From positions 1-64,000 of the forward strand of contig JAIWND010000038.1 of the NCBI GenBank assembly GCA_025330725.1: a DNA stretch of 64,000 nt, written 5' to 3'. Position 1 is the first letter of the stretch; the number at the start of each line of letters is the position of its first letter. This document shows positions 59,800 through 64,000 of this stretch, piece after piece. Origin of the DNA: Chlamydoabsidia padenii. Lineage: Eukaryota; Mucoromycota; Mucoromycetes; Mucorales; Cunninghamellaceae. Under the pieces are notes generated by a model. It did no database searches. It worked only from the letters and a program-made list of their open reading frames with translations, and had not been told where the DNA came from. The position numbers and the translations under genes are program-made.

Positions 59800-60700
59800 A
59801 TACCATGTTTAGTACTTGCTCTCTGTGCTTGATACCCTACTTTGGACCATTGTTTTAATTGAATGATTTGTCTAAGGGAAACTTATCATGACGGGTGTTT
59901 TGTTACTATCACTTGTGACGATGACTGGTACTGTTACAGGTGACCATCAGACTGGAGCTGTTCATCTACGAAAGATGGATGTTCATTCCGCTCGATAAAA
60001 GTCAAATTATCTAATAAAGTTATCTAATTCAAACACTTTTATTAAGTAAGAAGACAGTGTCGCGCGTATCAATAATTTGATGGAGTGGAGAAAAGTCGGA
60101 TAATTTCCCCCTTCCCCCTCTCCAAAAAAGATCAATTTTATATTTGCATAATCTATACACACATTATACTATTCTAATTCTTTCACTACTGTCGTCTTGT
60201 TGATATTCGTTCGTCTAGACATACCCATCAGGATAGAGGCGGTTGATCGAGTCAGACTACACAAAGAAAAGATTCAATCCAGTATATATTCACTACTACT
60301 ATGCTACAACCTTCAGTTTTTATAGTCAAGTAAACCATTTTCATTTGATACAGTAATACTGGTCATTCATTATTTGATGTGAAGGAGGTGATTCCATGCA
60401 TTGACTTGAATCGGCGTTTCAAATGTGTTCTTGCTTCTATAACGGAAAAAGTTGTTCAAGTTAAAAAGTTGAATGATCTATGGTTACCACATAGTCAAAT
60501 ACACCAGGACATGAAAAGAATGGAAATCAGCATTCATATCTGGATGAAGAGAGAGAAGACAAAAGGGCCAGTTTATATCCTGCTACTGCACACACAAATT
60601 CCCCAATCACACCATATTACCACATTAATAGAGAGAAAAAGAGAGATTTATTACGTTCGGATATAAGCAAACAAAAAACAAAATGCTATAGTATATTGTA
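59800..60700. other. Intergenic, partly open frames not supported as genes
   Basis: A 95-codon + strand frame at 60379-60666 (VIPCIDLNRRFKCVLASITE) has no recognised motif and no splice context. AATAAA-type signals occur near 60010. Nothing else is identified. Confidence 0.35.
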
Positions 60701-61965
60701 TCATTCTATTCTAAACTTCATCATCATTCCATGGACACCAAGATCATCATTTAGACAGCCAAAGGACCCCGAGGAAGAAGGTGTAAAGACCACAGTACGA
60801 AAAGAAGCCGGTAAAAGTCGTAATTGAGTCACACGTCGACCAAACAATCTGACTTTACCCGATTCCCAACGCACGGTATGGATATCCAAGAAAGACCCCC
60901 ACGCCAGCATATGCCAATGGACAGGGACACCTTGCTGAAAGACCAAAGAAGAAGGGCTTGATAACATCAACCCATTGATCACTTGCTTCACATTTGAGAG
61001 ATAAAAAGGAGTAGGATCACCAGCCATGGCATCGATTTGATCTTGATCTAGTTGATTATGATAAGCCATGGTTTTTTCGAGATAGGGTGAGAGGTTTTCG
61101 TCACTTGCAAATAAGGTAGTAACTACTTCAGTTGTTGTTGTTGTTGTTGAGGGGTAGTAGCCCTGGCGGTAGATGATAATGGCACCATAGAGTCCTGCAT
61201 AAATGTCGTACTCGGTCATATGAGAATGATAACCCCATACAAGAGAATCGTCGTCATTAGGTCCTGGTCCTGCTCGGTCATGTACATGCCACACATAAGT
61301 ATGATGACCACCTGGTGGGACATAGGAATCTTCGGTCGCACCTTTATAGACAGCCCCTTCCATTTCAAAGTCGTAAAACACACCCTACATATATATATAT
61401 ATATAAATGTTTGTCAAGTTGCATTTATACTAATGTATATACTTACATGAGGATGCATGGTGTAATTGTATTTGGCTTGGTTCCGTACATGTACCACCAG
61501 CGTATCACCTACTTCAGCACGAAGAATCGGACCCATGCCACCTTGCCAAGAAGGGATGGGTTTTAAAGTGGTATACGTATCATCTGTATATTCACGATAT
61601 TGTGCCTTGTAGTATTGAGTTCCTATACTGGTGGAGCCTATACACATGCAAGTTATCTGGTTAGTGTCATTATATAGTTTTTCTTTTTACTTACTTTTAG
61701 CAAGATAGAATCGTGCAGGTGATTGATCAAAAGAGGTGTCATGGACTTGATCCCTGCCACTAGGTGCATAGTCCCATAGTACTTCATCAATAGCGACATA
61801 ATAGGTACGATTAATACCCGTCAGTGGTTGTTGGATTTCTTTTGTGAGTTGATCAAAGTAGTCAATAGGTGGTAAAGTTGAGCCTGGTGGTGGTTGGCAA
61901 TAGTTGGAGTGAATCAAAAAGATCAGGATAAGAATGTAAACGAATAAAAGGTGGTTATGGGTCAT
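60701..61965 (-). CDS. Short multicopper-oxidase-like secreted protein
   Basis: ATG 61965 gives MTHNHLLFVYILILIFLIHS, a signal peptide. A plastocyanin-like domain follows with YYVAIDEVLWDYAP, MGPILRAEVGDTLVVHVRNQ, TMHPHG (split by an intron), FEMEGAVYKGATEDSYVPPG and VWHVHDRAGPGPNDDDSLVW then GYHSHMTEYDIYAGLYGAII. The H-P-H-G and W-x-H / H-S-H copper ligands of the first domain are present, as in hephaestin/ceruloplasmin-type oxidases. The second half (QQGVPVHWHMLAWGSFLDIH, RRVTQLRLLPASFRT) ends PSSSGSFGCLNDDLGVHGMM. There the canonical H-C-H-x3-H of the last copper site is missing. At about 370 residues it resembles one two-domain unit. It may bind copper but lack full oxidase chemistry. Three exons fit. 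Confidence 0.78.
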
Positions 61966-62043
61966 GAGGTCATAATAGGATTTTAAAAAAAGAGAAGAGG
62001 TGGAGAGACAGGAAAAAGAAAAGTGGGCTGGTACATACATCAA

Positions 62044-62176
62044 TACTCTTTTTTATAGTTTCAGGCGGCGCTTCCACTAACTTCATATCCCGATTCAAGC
62101 GAAAATCACATTTATTATTTATTCATCACATCAAAAAAGCTATCTTGTAAAGTGCTACCAATTAAATCCATCCCAA
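62044..62176. other. Short gap between the multicopper oxidase start and Hsp70 copy 2 stop
   Basis: Only ~210 bp separate the oxidase start from the Hsp70 stop codon on the same strand, so the oxidase promoter must overlap the Hsp70 3' UTR. A TTTTTTATAGTTTC stretch near 62050 is the only notable element. Confidence 0.4.
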
Positions 62177-64000
62177 TCAAATCCATGGTTCGAGGTTTTT
62201 TTCCAATTCTTTCTTCTTGATATCATATTCTTCTTTTGTCGCTTGCGGGTTATCGGTGATCCAATACAAGACTTCCTTTACAAATCCATTCACCGTACGT
62301 TCCTTATTGCCCACCTGACTGTCCATAGGATAAAATCGCACTCCATAAGCATAGTTTTCCAAAGATTGTCTTGCGTTGTTTTTCTCCATATGTGCATCAT
62401 CCACAAGCTTGAACTTAGCGGCAGTTGCCTTCATTTCTTCAATCTCGAATTTCGTAAGCCGACCGGAATTGATTTTAACTTGCTTTGATTCGCCAGTTGT
62501 TACACTTTTTACTGTCACTTTGAGAATACCATCAACGTCCACTTCAAAAGTAACATCGACTTCTGATTCCCCTCTAGGTGCAGGTGGAAGTCCATCCATG
62601 TTGATTATTCCGAGTAGTGAATTTTCAGTCGCCTTTTTTCTTTCTCCTTGATAGACATCAATATCAATATCTGTTTGGTCATCTTCGGCTGTCCCATAAA
62701 CACGGCTACTTGTAACAGGAATAGAAGTATTTCGTTGAACAATAGTAGACATAATGTCACCTAATACGCGGGTACCCAAAGACAAGGGAGTTACATCACG
62801 AAGAATCACTTGTCTTCCAAAACCGTCCTTTTCCAGGTCACCACAGAGAACAGCAGCTTGTATGGCCGCACCACAAGCAACGACTTCATCAGGATTGACA
62901 GACATGTTGAGTTTTTTGCCAAAGAAATCAGAAAGCATCTGTCGGAGTTTGGGAATCCGTGCACTTCCACCCACCATGACAATTTCATCAATATCAGCCT
63001 TGTCCAATTTCGCATCTGCCAGAGTATTCTTCACCGTTTCCATAGTCGAGTCAAACAGCTCCATGTTGATTTCTTCAAAGGTTCTGCGAGTAATCACTGC
63101 ATAATAGTCTTCACCATCCAGAAAAAAAGGCAGGTCGAGTTTGTCCTCCAACTTGCCAGATAAGATCCGTTTCGCCCGCTCACATGCAAATTTCAAACGC
63201 CGACGTTCCCTGTCCTTTTTCGTCAGATCTATACCATGTGTCCGCTGGATAGTCTTGATAAAGTAATTCATCATATTGACATCAATGTCTTCCCCACCCA
63301 AATGAGAGTTTCCACCTGTGGCCATAACCGTAAAAATACCTTGATCAATACGAAGAATCGAGACATCAAAAGTACCACCGCCAAAGTCATATACAAGCAC
63401 ATGATGGTTATTGTGCTTTTCTTCATTGTTCTGATGTTGCAAACCATAGGCCAATGCTGCTGATGTTGGTTCATTAATAATTTGAAGCACTTCCAACCCC
63501 GCAATAGTACCCGCATCTTTGGTTGCTTGTCGTTGAGCATGATTAAAGTAAGCTGGAACAGTGATTACGCATTTCATAAGAGCGGTTTCATCTTGTAGAT
63601 TCAAATATCTTGCTGCTGTTTCTTTCAAATAACCAAGAATCATGGCCGACACTTCTTCAGGGGAAAAACTATACGGCTTTCTTTCGAAGGTGACGTTGAT
63701 ACTTGGCTGACCATTTACTTTGTTTTCCGTCACTTTGAAATCCCAGTTGGCCAGATCAGCCTGCACTTGAGCATCCTTGAAATCTCGGCCAATCAGACGC
63801 TTGACATTGTGCACCGAGTTTTCCATATTACAAAGAGAGCTTATTTTGACTACATCACCAACCACTCGGCAAGAATCAGTGAATCCCACGTAAGAGGCGG
63901 TAGTGCGGCTACCCATATCGTTGGCTATGACTTCGACCCGGTTCTCTTCCCATACTGCAACACATGAATATGTTGTACCTAAATCAATGCCCACTACAAT
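62177..64000 (-). CDS. Hsp70-family chaperone, atypical, copy 2 (partial at window end)
   Basis: The same protein as at 48.4-50.3 kb, in inverse orientation. The second exon starts at the acceptor ATTGTAG within the last bases of the window. The small first exon lies outside, so the N-terminal ~6 residues are missing here. The ATPase domain is the same as in copy 1 up to about residue 385. In the substrate-binding domain this copy keeps more standard residues (RVYGTAEDDQTDIDIDVYQG, SEVDVTFEVDVDG, SLENYAYG). This suggests it is the less altered copy. It too lacks EEVD and ends KNLEPWI. Confidence 0.9.
   Translation of the reverse strand: MVVGIDLGTTYSCVAVWEENRVEVIANDMGSRTTASYVGFTDSCRVVGDVVKISSLCNMENSVHNVKRLIGRDFKDAQVQADLANWDFKVTENKVNGQPSINVTFERKPYSFSPEEVSAMILGYLKETAARYLNLQDETALMKCVITVPAYFNHAQRQATKDAGTIAGLEVLQIINEPTSAALAYGLQHQNNEEKHNNHHVLVYDFGGGTFDVSILRIDQGIFTVMATGGNSHLGGEDIDVNMMNYFIKTIQRTHGIDLTKKDRERRRLKFACERAKRILSGKLEDKLDLPFFLDGEDYYAVITRRTFEEINMELFDSTMETVKNTLADAKLDKADIDEIVMVGGSARIPKLRQMLSDFFGKKLNMSVNPDEVVACGAAIQAAVLCGDLEKDGFGRQVILRDVTPLSLGTRVLGDIMSTIVQRNTSIPVTSSRVYGTAEDDQTDIDIDVYQGERKKATENSLLGIINMDGLPPAPRGESEVDVTFEVDVDGILKVTVKSVTTGESKQVKINSGRLTKFEIEEMKATAAKFKLVDDAHMEKNNARQSLENYAYGVRFYPMDSQVGNKERTVNGFVKEVLYWITDNPQATKEEYDIKKKELEKNLEPWI

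Overview
The window is nuclear DNA of a filamentous fungus, most likely an early-diverging one (Mucoromycota-like). Genes are split by many short GT-AG introns, the sequence is AT-rich, and long A/T homopolymers are common. The conserved proteins (Sec10, Trm4/NSUN2, SMC1, Rpa12, an Srs2-type UvrD helicase, NF-YA, EF-1alpha) are clearly fungal/opisthokont. No rRNA, tRNA, CRISPR array or bacterial operon was seen.

Layout. The first ~45 kb is a transposon graveyard with islands of housekeeping genes. 1-15 kb holds a LINE 3' fragment, a broken Fanzor-type (eukaryotic TnpB-like) locus, a MULE transposase pseudogene and a 5-kb two-ORF LINE. Three solo LTRs are nested in these elements. Each has a perfect 5-bp target duplication, and two of them interrupt reading frames that resume exactly when the LTR and one duplication copy are removed. 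SEC10 follows (15.2-19.2 kb), then a Helitron/PIF1 helicase tail, a possible Fanzor scrap and a PIF/Harbinger transposase pseudogene (19.4-21.8 kb). TRM4/NCL1 and SMC1 are divergent and share a ~215-bp promoter (22.5-30.2 kb). Next come a second Fanzor-type pseudogene (30.4-32.9 kb), a second PIF/Harbinger pseudogene with an apparently intact Myb/SANT-like partner (33.2-35.6 kb), and a third Fanzor-type locus (36.5-39.3 kb). RPA12 and an SRS2-like helicase occupy 39.9-44.5 kb.

The right part (47-64 kb) is gene-rich: NF-YA/HAP2, an atypical Hsp70, two tail-to-tail paralogous secreted cysteine-rich proteins, a mitochondrial adenylate-kinase-like protein, EF-1alpha, a shortened multicopper oxidase, and a second inverted copy of the same Hsp70 that runs off the window end. 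The Hsp70 copies form an inverted repeat about 12 kb apart. Their ATPase domains are almost identical but their substrate-binding domains differ.

Most notable: at least three divergent Fanzor-type (RuvC, DPG/DSG...RDxNAA) loci, and perhaps a fourth fragment, lie within 40 kb. All are decayed, and many of the stop codons in this and neighbouring elements look like CAA-to-TAA changes. Exon boundaries were read by eye from splice signals and frame; function calls rest on recognised motifs, not on database searches.
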